The notes beneath the pieces are model-generated. The model saw only the letters and a program-made list of their open reading frames with translations. It was not told the DNA's origin and made no database searches. This document shows positions 11,463-19,257 of a stretch of 33,276 nucleotides of DNA, in pieces (within the stretch, counting starts at the first letter, position 1; every line of letters begins with the position of its first letter). Source of the stretch: Clostridia bacterium (GTDB taxonomy: Bacteria; Bacillota; Clostridia; Oscillospirales; UBA644); NCBI GenBank assembly GCA_014872655.1, contig WHHJ01000017.1:1-33276 (forward strand). Reading direction: 5' to 3'. The position numbers and the translations under genes are program-made.

Positions 11463-12305
11463 ATGAATTTAACTTCGCCCAAACAGATTGCCGCTTTATT
11501 AGAGCAGTTCGGCTTTTCTTTTTCTAAAAGTCTTGGTCAGAATTTTCTAATCAATGCGGCTATTCCTGTTAAAATTGCCGAGCAGGCCAATCTTTCGGAC
11601 GAAACTACCGTGTTGGAAATCGGGCCGGGGATAGGGTGTTTAACCCGCGAACTCGCAATCCGGGCAAAAAAGGTGATTGCGGTAGAAATCGACCAGCGGC
11701 TTTTACCGGTTTTGGATTATACCCTTTCAGATTGTTCAAATGTACAGGTGATTCATTCCGATATTTTAGATGTGGATATCCGCAGGCTGTTTGACCCGCA
11801 GGAGCGCGTTGTGGTCTGTGCGAATTTGCCGTATTATGTTACGACACCGATTTTGATGTATCTGTTGGAAAGCGGAGCCCGTTTAGAATCCATTACAGTA
11901 ATGGTTCAAAAAGAAGTCGCGCAGAGAATTTGTTCTGCGGCAGGGGGAAAAGAGTACGGTGCTGTCAGCGCGGCGATTCGATACTATACCGAACCGAAAA
12001 TGTTATTTGGCGTGTCACGAGGTAGTTTTATGCCTGCGCCGAATGTGGATTCTGCCGTTATCCGATTAGATCGTCGGGCAGAAAAGCCGTCTGCCCGGGA
12101 TGAAAAGATGTTATTTGGAGTTATTCGGGCCGGCTTTTCTCAGCGGCGCAAGACTTTTGTGAACTCGGTCAGTTCCGGTTTGGGAATCGAAAAAAATCGT
12201 GTAGAAGCTTTGTTGCAGGAATTAGGCCTGGATCCGGCTATCCGTGCCGAGAAATTGTCGATAGAAGATTTTTGTCGGATCAGTGATCGATTGTCGGAGA
12301 AATAG
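11463..12305 (+). CDS. rsmA: 16S rRNA dimethyladenosine transferase RsmA (KsgA)
   Basis: Dimethylates two adjacent adenines in the 3' hairpin of 16S rRNA, late in 30S assembly. The 280 residues are typical. N-terminal motif KSLGQNFLI, SAM-binding VLEIGPGIGCLTRELA (about 52-67), acidic VIAVEID, and catalytic motif IV NLPYYVTTPI (about 121-130). A C-terminal helical domain follows. It starts one base after the prfB stop, with AAGGAACAGGG in the prfB end as ribosome binding site, so the two genes form one unit ending at the terminator at 12346. Confidence 0.96.
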   Translation: MNLTSPKQIAALLEQFGFSFSKSLGQNFLINAAIPVKIAEQANLSDETTVLEIGPGIGCLTRELAIRAKKVIAVEIDQRLLPVLDYTLSDCSNVQVIHSDILDVDIRRLFDPQERVVVCANLPYYVTTPILMYLLESGARLESITVMVQKEVAQRICSAAGGKEYGAVSAAIRYYTEPKMLFGVSRGSFMPAPNVDSAVIRLDRRAEKPSARDEKMLFGVIRAGFSQRRKTFVNSVSSGLGIEKNRVEALLQELGLDPAIRAEKLSIEDFCRISDRLSEK

Positions 12306-12345
12306 CTCAAAATAAAAGATATCCAATCAATATTTTAATAAAAAG

Positions 12346-12372
12346 GGAGGCTGTGTTCAGCCTCCTGTTTTT
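12346..12372. terminator. Bidirectional terminator between rsmA and the AraC gene
   Basis: Stem GGAGGCTG (12346-12353) and CAGCCTCC (12358-12365) with a TGTT loop. T-run on the plus strand (12367-12373), and an A-run upstream (12341-12344) that becomes a U-run on the minus strand. It serves two convergent genes; the stop codon of the AraC gene lies inside the hairpin. Confidence 0.85.
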
Positions 12373-13274
12373 TTATTTTTAGCGCGATAGGCACTGGGTA
12401 CCTGCCCGGTGGTTTGCTTGAATGCTTTGTAAAATCCGGTATGCGTGGCAAAGCCGACCAGATAAGAGATTTCTTCAATAGACAGATCGGTTTGCGTAAG
12501 TAGACGTTTTGCTTCTCGGATACGGAGTTGCGTGAGATGTTTGTAAAAGGTGGTTCCGTATAGCCGGTTGATGATCCGGTTGAGCTGTTTGGTGCTTAAA
12601 AGAACCTTTTGGGCTAACATTTCCAAGGTTAGATTTTCTTTGAAATGTTCTTCCAGATAAGAATCAATAAAAATGTCTCGCATGTTGGAGCGTTTGTATT
12701 TGTGGATTTGAGGTTTGGATTCTTCTTCCTGAAAGAAGGATTCATTGGTCAAAACAGACAGTGTATCAAACATTAAAAACAGTAAACTGCCCAAGTGTGT
12801 GCGTAACCGATAAAGAAAACCGGGAGCACGGTCGGACAGGTCTTGCAAAATATATTGCGCGGCCGCGCTGTATTCGGGTTGGTTTTTTAGGTGGACGTAC
12901 TTCTTTTCGGACAATAATTCATGAAAAACGGCGTATAAATCTTCATTAATCTCTTTGTCCAGATATTGATATTCCAACTCCATTTCCAGACATTCGCCTT
13001 GTCCGGATATCGAATAAATCGACGTGGACAGGTTGGGACAGATCATGAAAAAATCATCGGCATGCAGTTTGTACTGTTGATGTTCGGTCTGAACTTGAGC
13101 GGTTCCGGATAAAAGAATGTAAAGAACAAAGCGATTAAAATGTTTTTTTTGTACTCTGGTTTCGGAAGAGATGGTATACTCCGGGTTAATAAAAAACAAA
13201 AAACGGATATTTTCCATTTGCAGTGAAAGGTCAATGAGGTTTTTGTTTTGCTTGAGGTTCTTTTCCGAGTTCAT
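12357..13274 (-). CDS. AraC-family transcriptional regulator
   Basis: A 305-residue DNA-binding regulator. The N-terminal two-thirds (about 25-200) look like the cupin-type sensing arm of AraC proteins (YILLSGTAQVQ, HADDFFMICPN). The C-terminal AraC/XylS domain (about 205-300) has two helix-turn-helix units: LTLEMLAQKVLLSTKQLNRII and IEEISYLVGFATHTGFYKAFK, followed by GQVPSAYR. The ligand is not predictable. It starts 20 nt after the ruvB stop on the same strand with its own AAGGAAAG site, so it is probably the last gene of the ruv transcript. The link to recombination genes may be only positional. The targets are unknown. Confidence 0.9.
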   Translation of the reverse strand: MNSEKNLKQNKNLIDLSLQMENIRFLFFINPEYTISSETRVQKKHFNRFVLYILLSGTAQVQTEHQQYKLHADDFFMICPNLSTSIYSISGQGECLEMELEYQYLDKEINEDLYAVFHELLSEKKYVHLKNQPEYSAAAQYILQDLSDRAPGFLYRLRTHLGSLLFLMFDTLSVLTNESFFQEEESKPQIHKYKRSNMRDIFIDSYLEEHFKENLTLEMLAQKVLLSTKQLNRIINRLYGTTFYKHLTQLRIREAKRLLTQTDLSIEEISYLVGFATHTGFYKAFKQTTGQVPSAYRAKNKKTGG

Positions 13275-13294
13275 TCACATCTTTCCTTACCTTA

Positions 13295-14311
13295 TTACAT
13301 TAAAGTTTGTTGTGCGTCGTACCCCAGGTGTGCGTACGCCGCAGCTGTAACGCATCTTCCGCGCGGGGTGCGGTTGATAAATCCGAGTTGGAGCAGATAA
13401 GGCTCATACACGTCTTCGATGGTGATGGCTTCTTCTCCGATCAATGCGGCCAGGGTGTCCAGTCCGACAGGGCCGCCGTTAAAATTGCGTATAATTGCTT
13501 GCAACATTTTGCGGTCGGTTTGGTCTAAGCCCAATTCGTCAATATCCAGTTTTGCCAACGCGTGCATCGCAATCTTTTCGTCAATTGTTCCGTTGTTCAT
13601 GATTTGGGCAAAATCACGCACACGTTTTAATAGGCGATTGGCAATTCGGGGCGTTCCTCTGGAACGGGACGCAATTTCCATGGCTCCGTCCGGCGTGATG
13701 GAAATGCCTAAGATACCGGCAGAGCGCGTAATAATTTGCGCCAGCTGTTGCGGGGTGTATAGTTCCAATCGAAAAAGAACTCCAAATCGATCCCGAAACG
13801 GGGCGGAAAGCTGCCCGGAGCGTGTGGTGGCCCCGATTAAAGTAAACTTGGGCAGGTCAAACCGAATCGAGCGGGCCGATGGTCCTTTTCCGATGATGAT
13901 ATCGAATTCATAATCTTCCATGGCCGGATATAAAACTTCTTCTACTGTTCGCGATAGCCGATGGATTTCATCAATAAACAAAATGTCTCCGTCTTGTAAG
14001 TTGGTCAGCAGCGCAACAATGTCTCCGGTTTTTTCGAGTGCGGGGCCGCTTGTGATACGGATGGACACCCCCATTTCAGAGGCAATGATATTGGCCAGCG
14101 TTGTTTTGCCCAGCCCCGGAGGCCCGTAAAGCAGAATATGGTCCAGAGAGTCTTCTCTGGCTTTGGCTGCCTCAATAAAAACCGATAAATTCTCTTTTAC
14201 CTTTTCCTGCCCGACATAGTCTGAAAGTTTATGGGGGCGCAGGCTGGTTTCGGACTCATCTTCGTTTTTGATGGTTCTGGCCGATAACAGTCGTTCATCT
14301 ATTTGATCCAT
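13295..14311 (-). CDS. ruvB: Holliday junction branch-migration helicase RuvB
   Basis: AAA+ motor that drives branch migration on RuvA-bound junctions. The 338 residues are typical. It has [18 protein letters not shown] at the N terminus, Walker [10 protein letters not shown] (about 65-73), Walker [11 protein letters not shown] (about 110), sensor 1 [18 protein letters not shown] (about 160), and a C-terminal winged helix with [12 protein letters not shown] and [12 protein letters not shown]. The third member of the ruvC-ruvA-ruvB run on the minus strand, 44 nt after ruvA. Confidence 0.97.
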   Translation of the reverse strand: MDQIDERLLSARTIKNEDESETSLRPHKLSDYVGQEKVKENLSVFIEAAKAREDSLDHILLYGPPGLGKTTLANIIASEMGVSIRITSGPALEKTGDIVALLTNLQDGDILFIDEIHRLSRTVEEVLYPAMEDYEFDIIIGKGPSARSIRFDLPKFTLIGATTRSGQLSAPFRDRFGVLFRLELYTPQQLAQIITRSAGILGISITPDGAMEIASRSRGTPRIANRLLKRVRDFAQIMNNGTIDEKIAMHALAKLDIDELGLDQTDRKMLQAIIRNFNGGPVGLDTLAALIGEEAITIEDVYEPYLLQLGFINRTPRGRCVTAAAYAHLGYDAQQTLM

Positions 14312-14355
14312 AGGTTCTTTCTCCGTTGTTTATTGGTGCATGGTCTGCTGTTGGC

Positions 14356-14952
14356 TTAGAGGGAAGAAGACAGCAGGCGCAGTGCTTGTTTGATTAAATC
14401 GTTGGTGTTTTCTGCCGGACATCGCAAAACCGCGTTTCGCGCTTCGGTCTTAGAGTAGCCCAACGTAACGAGGGCTTCGACCGCCTCTGTTTTGGCGTCC
14501 GAAAACGTTTCGCGGATTTCTTCGATGTCTGCGCCCGATGCAGAAAATGCACTGCCGGCAATTTTATCTTTTAATTCCAGACAGATCCGCTGTGCTGTTT
14601 TGGTTCCGATTGACGGAACTTTTGTTAACCGCTTTGCGTCATTGGTGGCGAGAACGGCTGCAAATTCGGATGCGGACAAGTCTGATAAAATGGCAAGTGC
14701 CGCTTTGGGGCCTACCCCATTGACGCCCAGCAATAAAAGAAAAAATTCGCGCTCTTCAACATCGGCAAATCCGTACAAATCCATTGCATCTTCTTTGACG
14801 TTAAGGTAGGTCATTAATTTGACGGAAGTCTTCCCCGTTATTTTTTTATAAGTGTTGAGCGAAATAAAACATTTATATCCCACGCCGTTACAGTCAATAA
14901 CTGCCTGTTTCATATCTGCGTAGGCTAATTCTCCTTTGATATAATCGTACAT
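14356..14952 (-). CDS. ruvA: Holliday junction DNA-binding protein RuvA
   Basis: Tetrameric protein that holds four-way junctions and recruits RuvB. From ATG 14952 it has 198 residues: an OB-fold with MYDYIKGEL and NGVGYKCFIS, then helix-hairpin-helix motifs LLGVNGVGPKAALAILS and TKVPSIGTKTAQRICLELKDK, and a C-terminal three-helix domain that contacts RuvB (ALVTLGYSKTEARNAV). A longer reading to 15006 overlaps ruvC and lacks family similarity. AAAAGGAT upstream of 14952 supports the short start. It lies 5 nt downstream of ruvC. Confidence 0.96.
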   Translation of the reverse strand: MYDYIKGELAYADMKQAVIDCNGVGYKCFISLNTYKKITGKTSVKLMTYLNVKEDAMDLYGFADVEEREFFLLLLGVNGVGPKAALAILSDLSASEFAAVLATNDAKRLTKVPSIGTKTAQRICLELKDKIAGSAFSASGADIEEIRETFSDAKTEAVEALVTLGYSKTEARNAVLRCPAENTNDLIKQALRLLSSSL

Positions 14953-14957
14953 TTGTT

Positions 14958-15452
14958 TTATCCTTTTATTTTTAATCTGCGCATTCCCATGGAATGTGCG
15001 TGGCAAATCGCTACAGCAAGCGCGTCTGCCGCGTCGTCCGGCCGCGGGGTCTTTTCTAAATGCAATAGCATTTTTACCATGGCCATGACTTGCTGCTTGT
15101 CTGCTCGGCCATATCCGGTTACGGATTGTTTGACTTGCAGCGGGGTATATTCAAAACATTCAAAGCCTTTTTTTGCGGCAGCCAGTAATAATACTCCCCG
15201 GGCTTGCGCGACTTTGATGGCGGTGGTGATGTTGGTATTAAAAAACAGTTCTTCAAAAGCAATGGTTTCGACTTGATAGTAATCAATCACCTTGCACAGT
15301 TCATCAAAAAGTTGTTCCAGCCGGGATTCAATGGGAGTTTTTGCCGGCGTGACAATGGCTCCGTAATCGCAACTGACAAACTTGTTGCCTACATAGTCTA
15401 CGATCCCGTATCCTACGGTTGCGTATCCTGGGTCGACTCCTAAAACTCTCAT
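14958..15452 (-). CDS. ruvC: Holliday junction resolvase RuvC
   Basis: Dimeric endonuclease that cuts Holliday junctions. From ATG 15452 it has 164 residues. The catalytic acidic residues are visible: Asp7 in VLGVDPGYATVGYG, Glu in TIAFEELFF (about 66), and the pair in RPDDAADALAVA (about 138-141). Starting upstream at a TTG (15485) would add 11 unrelated residues and abut the smpB stop, so ATG 15452 is preferred. It is preceded by smpB and followed by ruvA. Confidence 0.96.
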   Translation of the reverse strand: MRVLGVDPGYATVGYGIVDYVGNKFVSCDYGAIVTPAKTPIESRLEQLFDELCKVIDYYQVETIAFEELFFNTNITTAIKVAQARGVLLLAAAKKGFECFEYTPLQVKQSVTGYGRADKQQVMAMVKMLLHLEKTPRPDDAADALAVAICHAHSMGMRRLKIKG

Positions 15453-15485
15453 AGTACAATCTCTTTTTCTCGTTTTTTCAAACAA

Positions 15486-15944
15486 TTAGTTCCCTTTCAG
15501 TTTGTTGGCAAATTCGCGACGAATATTGCGCTGCGCGTCTCGGGCCGCAATGCTTTCTCGTTTATCATAAAGTTTTTTACCTTTGCACAGCCCGATTTCT
15601 ACTTTTACTTTTGCATTTTTTAAATACAGCGAAAGCGGAACTACCGTCATCCCCTCCTGTTTGACTTGAGAAAACAGTTTAAGGATTTCTTTTTTGTGCA
15701 ACAGCAGTTTTCTCGGACGGAGTGGATCTTTGTTGAAAATATTCCCCTTTTCGTAGGGGCTGATATGCATGCCTAAAATAAAAATTTCATTTTCTTTAAA
15801 AGAACAGTAGCTGTCTTTTAAATTCACTTGTCCCAGACGCAGGGATTTGACTTCCGTTCCGAACAGTTCAATGCCGGCTTCTAGTTTTTCTATCACAAAA
15901 TAATCGTGATAGGCTTTTTTATTTTGCGCAATAATTTTAGGCAT
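15486..15944 (-). CDS. smpB: SsrA-binding protein SmpB
   Basis: Binds tmRNA and delivers it to stalled ribosomes for trans-translation. The 152 residues fit the family. Signature stretches are [49 protein letters not shown], and a basic C-terminal tail with [22 protein letters not shown], which inserts in the mRNA channel. It starts 3 nt after the rex stop, with GAGGA inside the rex end. I do not see the tmRNA gene (ssrA) in the window. Confidence 0.96.
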   Translation of the reverse strand: MPKIIAQNKKAYHDYFVIEKLEAGIELFGTEVKSLRLGQVNLKDSYCSFKENEIFILGMHISPYEKGNIFNKDPLRPRKLLLHKKEILKLFSQVKQEGMTVVPLSLYLKNAKVKVEIGLCKGKKLYDKRESIAARDAQRNIRREFANKLKGN

Positions 15945-15947
15945 ATC

Positions 15948-16583
15948 TTATTCCTCATTCGTCTGATTTTTCAGACTGTAACACAGCAGCATCAACGAAT
16001 CTCCCATATGCATATTTTCTACGCAGGCGTGCGGAACGTTTAATTCTACGTTAGAAAAGTTCCAAAATCCGCGGATTCCGTACGATGCCAGTTTTTGCGC
16101 CATGTCGTGCGTATGTTCTTTGGGTAGCGTGAGAATGGCGATGTCCGGAAGATCTCTTTTACAAAAGTCTTCGAGTTGGTCGGCGGACTGGATCGTCAAA
16201 TTCTTAATTTTTTTACCGATTTTTTCTGGATCTGTATCAAAAAGGCCGGTAACAAAAACGCCGCGCTTTTCAAATTTCATATTATTGGCCAGTGCCAACC
16301 CGATATTTCCGACGCCGACAATAATGGCTTTGTTAACGCGATCTGCACCCAAAATACTTTTGATTTCGCCTAAAAGCAATTCAATATTGTAACCGTATCC
16401 CTGCTGGCCAAAAACGCCGAAACAGTTTAAATCCTGCCGGATTTGTGAGGCGGTGATATTCATTTTTTCGCTAAGTTCTTTGGATGAAATTCGGTTTACC
16501 CCGTTTGCGTATAATTCGTTTAAGTACCGAAAATATCTCGGCAGCCGTTTTATCACATACGGTGAAACATTTTCTTTTTTCAT
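15948..16583 (-). CDS. rex: Redox-sensing transcriptional repressor Rex
   Basis: NADH/NAD+-responsive repressor that controls fermentation and respiration genes in Gram-positive bacteria. The 211 residues match. It has an N-terminal winged helix (about 1-80, with ISSKELSEKMNITASQIRQDL), a Rossmann fold with GVGNIGLALANN (about 90-101), and a C-terminal swapped helix containing ENMHMGDSLMLLCYSL. It lies downstream of acn across a 75-nt gap with a hairpin, and directly upstream of smpB. GGGAGA precedes the ATG. Confidence 0.95.
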   Translation of the reverse strand: MKKENVSPYVIKRLPRYFRYLNELYANGVNRISSKELSEKMNITASQIRQDLNCFGVFGQQGYGYNIELLLGEIKSILGADRVNKAIIVGVGNIGLALANNMKFEKRGVFVTGLFDTDPEKIGKKIKNLTIQSADQLEDFCKRDLPDIAILTLPKEHTHDMAQKLASYGIRGFWNFSNVELNVPHACVENMHMGDSLMLLCYSLKNQTNEE

Positions 16584-16621
16584 ATCAGGTTCTCCCGTAT
16601 CTTCAGTTTCATAATGTTATG

Positions 16622-16651
16622 CCGCAAAGGAGCCCTATGACCCCTTTGCGG
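16622..16651 (-). terminator. Hairpin between acn and rex (possible partial terminator)
   Basis: Stem CCGCAAAGG (16622-16630) and CCTTTGCGG (16643-16651) with a 12-nt loop, directly after the acn stop. There is no clear U-run on the minus strand, so it may be a leaky terminator, an mRNA 3'-end stabiliser or a processing site within a longer transcript. Confidence 0.45.
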
Positions 16652-16658
16652 AAAACAA

Positions 16659-18590
16659 TTATTTGTTTTGTTGTTTGGTGTAATTCAGCATTCCGCCGGC
16701 TGCAATAATCTCGATTTGTCTTTCGAAGAATGTGACCTTTAACGGAATGTCAATGTTCTTGGTTTTATTGTGCATCACGACAGGCAGTCCCTGTGTGATT
16801 TTGGTGCGAATATTTTCAATCACCAGTTCGTCGCCGAGATCGATTCGGTCATAATCTGCCTCATTTTCAAACAAAAACGGAATAATACCGGAATTGATGA
16901 GGTTTGCCATGTGGATTCGGGCAAACGATTTGGCGACAACGGCTTTGACTCCTAGATAAAGCGGAACCAGCGCTGCGTGTTCACGCGAGGAGCCCTGCCC
17001 GTAGTTTTGTCCGCCGATAATGATACCTCCGCCCCATTCCTGAGCCCGTTTGGGGAACTCTTCATCACAGCGGGTAAAGCAGAATTCGGACATCTTGGGA
17101 ATGTTAGAACGATAGGGCAGAATTTTTGCTCCGGCCGGCATGATGTGGTCGGTGGTAATATTGTCGCCCACTTTCAGCAGTGCCCGTTCATCCCAATTTT
17201 CTTCCAACGGTTTGTTTACGGGGAACGGTTTGATATTCGGACCGCGTACCACTTCAACGTCGGCGCTGTTTTCTGCCGGGGCTAAAATCATATTGTCGTT
17301 AATGAAAAATCTTTCGGGCATTTGTACAGAAATCCCTTCCGGAATAACGGTTCTGGGATCTGTCATTTCGCCGGTAATTGCCGAAACAGCCGCTGTTTCC
17401 GGGCTGACCAAAAAGACCTGTGCATCTGCCGTTCCGCTCCGGCCTTCAAAATTCCGGTTAAATGTACGCAGCGAAATGCCGCCGCTGTTGGGCGCCTGGC
17501 CCATTCCGATACAAGGCCCGCAAGCACACTCCATAACGCGGGCGCCCGCACAGATCATATCTGCAAGTGCTCCGTTTTGCGCTAACATGTTAAAGACCTG
17601 TTTAGAGCCGGGAGCAATGACTAAAGAAACGTTGGGCGCAACGGTTTTGCCTTTTAAAATGGCCGCAACTTTCATCATATCCGTATAAGAAGAATTGGTA
17701 CAGGAGCCGATGCAGACTTGATCAATCTTCATCCCGCTCAGGTCTTGAACGGTTTTGATATTGTCCGGGCTGTGCGGACAGGCTGCCAACGGCTGTAAAG
17801 AAGCCAGATCAATATCGATCTGTTCATCATATTGTGCGTCTTCGTCTGCAAAAATCGGGGTAAAGTCTTCGGGACGTCCTTGCGCGGTTAAGAAGGCCAA
17901 CGTAACTTCATCAGCTGGGAAAACGGAGGTCGTTGCGCCTAATTCTGCACCCATATTGGTAATGGTTGCACGTTCGGGAACCGAAAGCGTTTTTACGCCC
18001 TCACCTGCATATTCGATAATTTTGCCCACGCCGCCTTTTACGCTCATCAGGCTGAGGACTTTTAAAATAATGTCTTTTGCCGCAACCATTGGGCTTAATT
18101 TACCGGTAAGATTTACTTTTACCACTTTGGGCATTGTCAAATAATAGGCTCCGCCGCCCATGGCAACCGCAACGTCCAGTCCGCCGACTCCAATAGCCAG
18201 CATGCCGATTCCGCCGCCGGTCGGTGTATGGGAATCGCTGCCTAACAGTGTTTTTCCGGGCTTGCCGAACCGTTCCAGATGAACTTGATGGCAAATTCCG
18301 TTGCCTGGGCGTGAAAAATAAATGCCGTGTTTGCTGCAAACGGTTTGAATGTACCGGTGGTCATCGGCATTTTCAAATCCGCTTTGGAGTGTATTATGAT
18401 CGATGTACGCCACGGACCGTTCGGTTTTGACACGATCAACGCCCATGGATTCAAATTGCAGATAGGCAACCGTTCCGGTAGCGTCCTGCGTTAATGTTTG
18501 ATCGACCTTTATCGAAATCTCGGTTCCGGGAATCATTTGCCCTGAAACCAAATGACTTTTTATCAGTTTCTGCGCGATATTATACCCCAA
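16659..18590 (-). CDS. acn: Aconitate hydratase (clostridial short monomeric type)
   Basis: Iron-sulfur enzyme converting citrate to isocitrate. The 643 residues correspond to the shorter bacterial class. It has SDSHTPTGGGIGMLAIGVGGLDVA (about 118-141), the [4Fe-4S] ligands Cys297 in IGSCTNSS and Cys357/Cys360 in ACGPC, and the swivel-domain motif GGQNYGQGSSREHAA (about 526-540). The start codon is TTG, set by AGGAGG eight bases upstream (18599-18604); the N terminus then begins MGYNIAQKLI, as in relatives. A related LeuC/LeuD-type or homoaconitase role is less likely given the continuous large-plus-small domain layout. It is driven by a consensus promoter overlapped by a dyad, and rex follows. 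Confidence 0.93.
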   Translation of the reverse strand: MGYNIAQKLIKSHLVSGQMIPGTEISIKVDQTLTQDATGTVAYLQFESMGVDRVKTERSVAYIDHNTLQSGFENADDHRYIQTVCSKHGIYFSRPGNGICHQVHLERFGKPGKTLLGSDSHTPTGGGIGMLAIGVGGLDVAVAMGGGAYYLTMPKVVKVNLTGKLSPMVAAKDIILKVLSLMSVKGGVGKIIEYAGEGVKTLSVPERATITNMGAELGATTSVFPADEVTLAFLTAQGRPEDFTPIFADEDAQYDEQIDIDLASLQPLAACPHSPDNIKTVQDLSGMKIDQVCIGSCTNSSYTDMMKVAAILKGKTVAPNVSLVIAPGSKQVFNMLAQNGALADMICAGARVMECACGPCIGMGQAPNSGGISLRTFNRNFEGRSGTADAQVFLVSPETAAVSAITGEMTDPRTVIPEGISVQMPERFFINDNMILAPAENSADVEVVRGPNIKPFPVNKPLEENWDERALLKVGDNITTDHIMPAGAKILPYRSNIPKMSEFCFTRCDEEFPKRAQEWGGGIIIGGQNYGQGSSREHAALVPLYLGVKAVVAKSFARIHMANLINSGIIPFLFENEADYDRIDLGDELVIENIRTKITQGLPVVMHNKTKNIDIPLKVTFFERQIEIIAAGGMLNYTKQQNK

Positions 18591-18610
18591 GGTAATGGCC
18601 TCCTAATCGT

Positions 18611-18635
18611 TTATATAATTATATATATTATATAA
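18611..18635. promoter_or_regulatory. Perfect 9-bp dyad over the acn -10 box (candidate operator)
   Basis: TTATATAAT (18611-18619) and its exact reverse complement ATTATATAA (18627-18635), separated by 7 nt, covering the -10 box and start site of acn. It does not match the Rex consensus of TTGTTAA/TTAACAA type. Being all A/T, it could also be chance or DNA-melting composition. Confidence 0.4.
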
Positions 18636-18655
18636 TAAATATCACATTTTGTCAA
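18627..18655 (-). promoter_or_regulatory. Consensus promoter of acn
   Basis: On the minus strand, TTGACA (18655-18650), a 17-nt spacer and TATAAT (18632-18627): a perfect sigma-A promoter. A strong core such as this usually needs a repressor; a dyad covers its -10 box. Confidence 0.85.
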
Positions 18656-18685
18656 TATCAAAGCAAGTGGAATGGTTGAAAGAAG

Positions 18686-18722
18686 GCAAAAGCGAAACGG
18701 TTTTAACGCGTTTCGCTTTTGC
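18686..18722 (-). terminator. Terminator hairpin after the FTR-like gene
   Basis: Perfect 14-bp stem GCAAAAGCGAAACG (18686-18699) and CGTTTCGCTTTTGC (18709-18722) with a 9-nt loop, beginning two bases beyond the stop codon. On the minus strand the following sequence is only moderately U-rich (CCTTCTTTC). It separates the thioredoxin operon from acn. Confidence 0.7.
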
Positions 18723-18724
18723 AG

Positions 18725-18928
18725 TTAATCATTGTCTTTGTAATAAAGCATGCAATGGCAGAACCCTGTAAAATTGGGGTCTTTGATTTGTTCTCGGAAT
18801 TCCTTGCAGATACATTTGGTGTCTTCGGTTTTTTCGAGCCGGCACGGGCAATATCCGCCGGTGCGTTTTAAGCCTTCCTTGATGGTTTTTACAACTTCTT
18901 GGTCCGGATTTAATTTTACGCCCATCAT
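18725..18928 (-). CDS. Ferredoxin-thioredoxin reductase catalytic-chain-like protein
   Basis: A 67-residue protein with three CxC-type pairs: CPC (27-29), CIC (39-41) and CHC (57-59), then MLYYKDND. Plant-type FTR has CPC-x16-CPC-x8-CHC; here the spacing is x9 and x15, giving the same total with the middle pair shifted. In FTR these cysteines bind a [4Fe-4S] cluster and form the active-site disulfide that passes electrons from ferredoxin to thioredoxin. The gene follows trxA with a TAATG overlap and AAGGAG in the trxA end, which strongly suggests thioredoxin is its partner. ATG 18925 is an equally possible start. No FTR variable chain is in the window. Function by family and context, not proved. 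Confidence 0.82.
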   Translation of the reverse strand: MMGVKLNPDQEVVKTIKEGLKRTGGYCPCRLEKTEDTKCICKEFREQIKDPNFTGFCHCMLYYKDND

Positions 18929-19239
18929 TAACACTCCTTTGCAATTTTTAGCAGTTCGTCTTTGGGACGAAAGCCTACCACGGTTGCTGCCGGAAATCCA
19001 TTTTTAAAGACGATAATAGTTGGAATCGCAGAGATCCGATAATGTGCGGCAAGGTTGGGACACTCGTCAACATTGACCTTGCCCACGGTAAATTCTTCAT
19101 TTTCTTCTGCAATTTCGTCCACGATCGGGGACATCATTTTGCACGGACCGCACCACTCTGCCCAAAAATCGACCAGTACGGTTTTGCTGTTGTTGAGGAC
19201 TTCTTGGCTGAAGTTTTCTTCTGAAAGTGTTTTTACCAT
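18928..19239 (-). CDS. trxA: Thioredoxin
   Basis: Small thiol-disulfide reductant, 103 residues. Active site WCGPC at 29-33 within VDFWAEWCGPCKMM, cis-proline motif ISAIPTIIVFKNG (about 70-82), and the usual alpha/beta fold. It starts 18 nt after pfp with AAAGGGGTG upstream. The stop overlaps the start of the FTR-like gene, so the two are translationally coupled. It probably receives electrons from ferredoxin rather than, or as well as, NADPH. Confidence 0.95.
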   Translation of the reverse strand: MVKTLSEENFSQEVLNNSKTVLVDFWAEWCGPCKMMSPIVDEIAEENEEFTVGKVNVDECPNLAAHYRISAIPTIIVFKNGFPAATVVGFRPKDELLKIAKEC

Positions 19240-19257
19240 CGTAAAACACCCCTTTCG

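Noticed and set aside
13419..13913. A 164-codon plus-strand frame opposite ruvB
   Set aside because: Antisense to the ruvB Walker and sensor motifs; no independent evidence for a gene.
17140..17688. A 182-codon plus-strand frame opposite acn
   Set aside because: Antisense to conserved aconitase motifs, with no start signal; typical shadow of a GC-richer gene.
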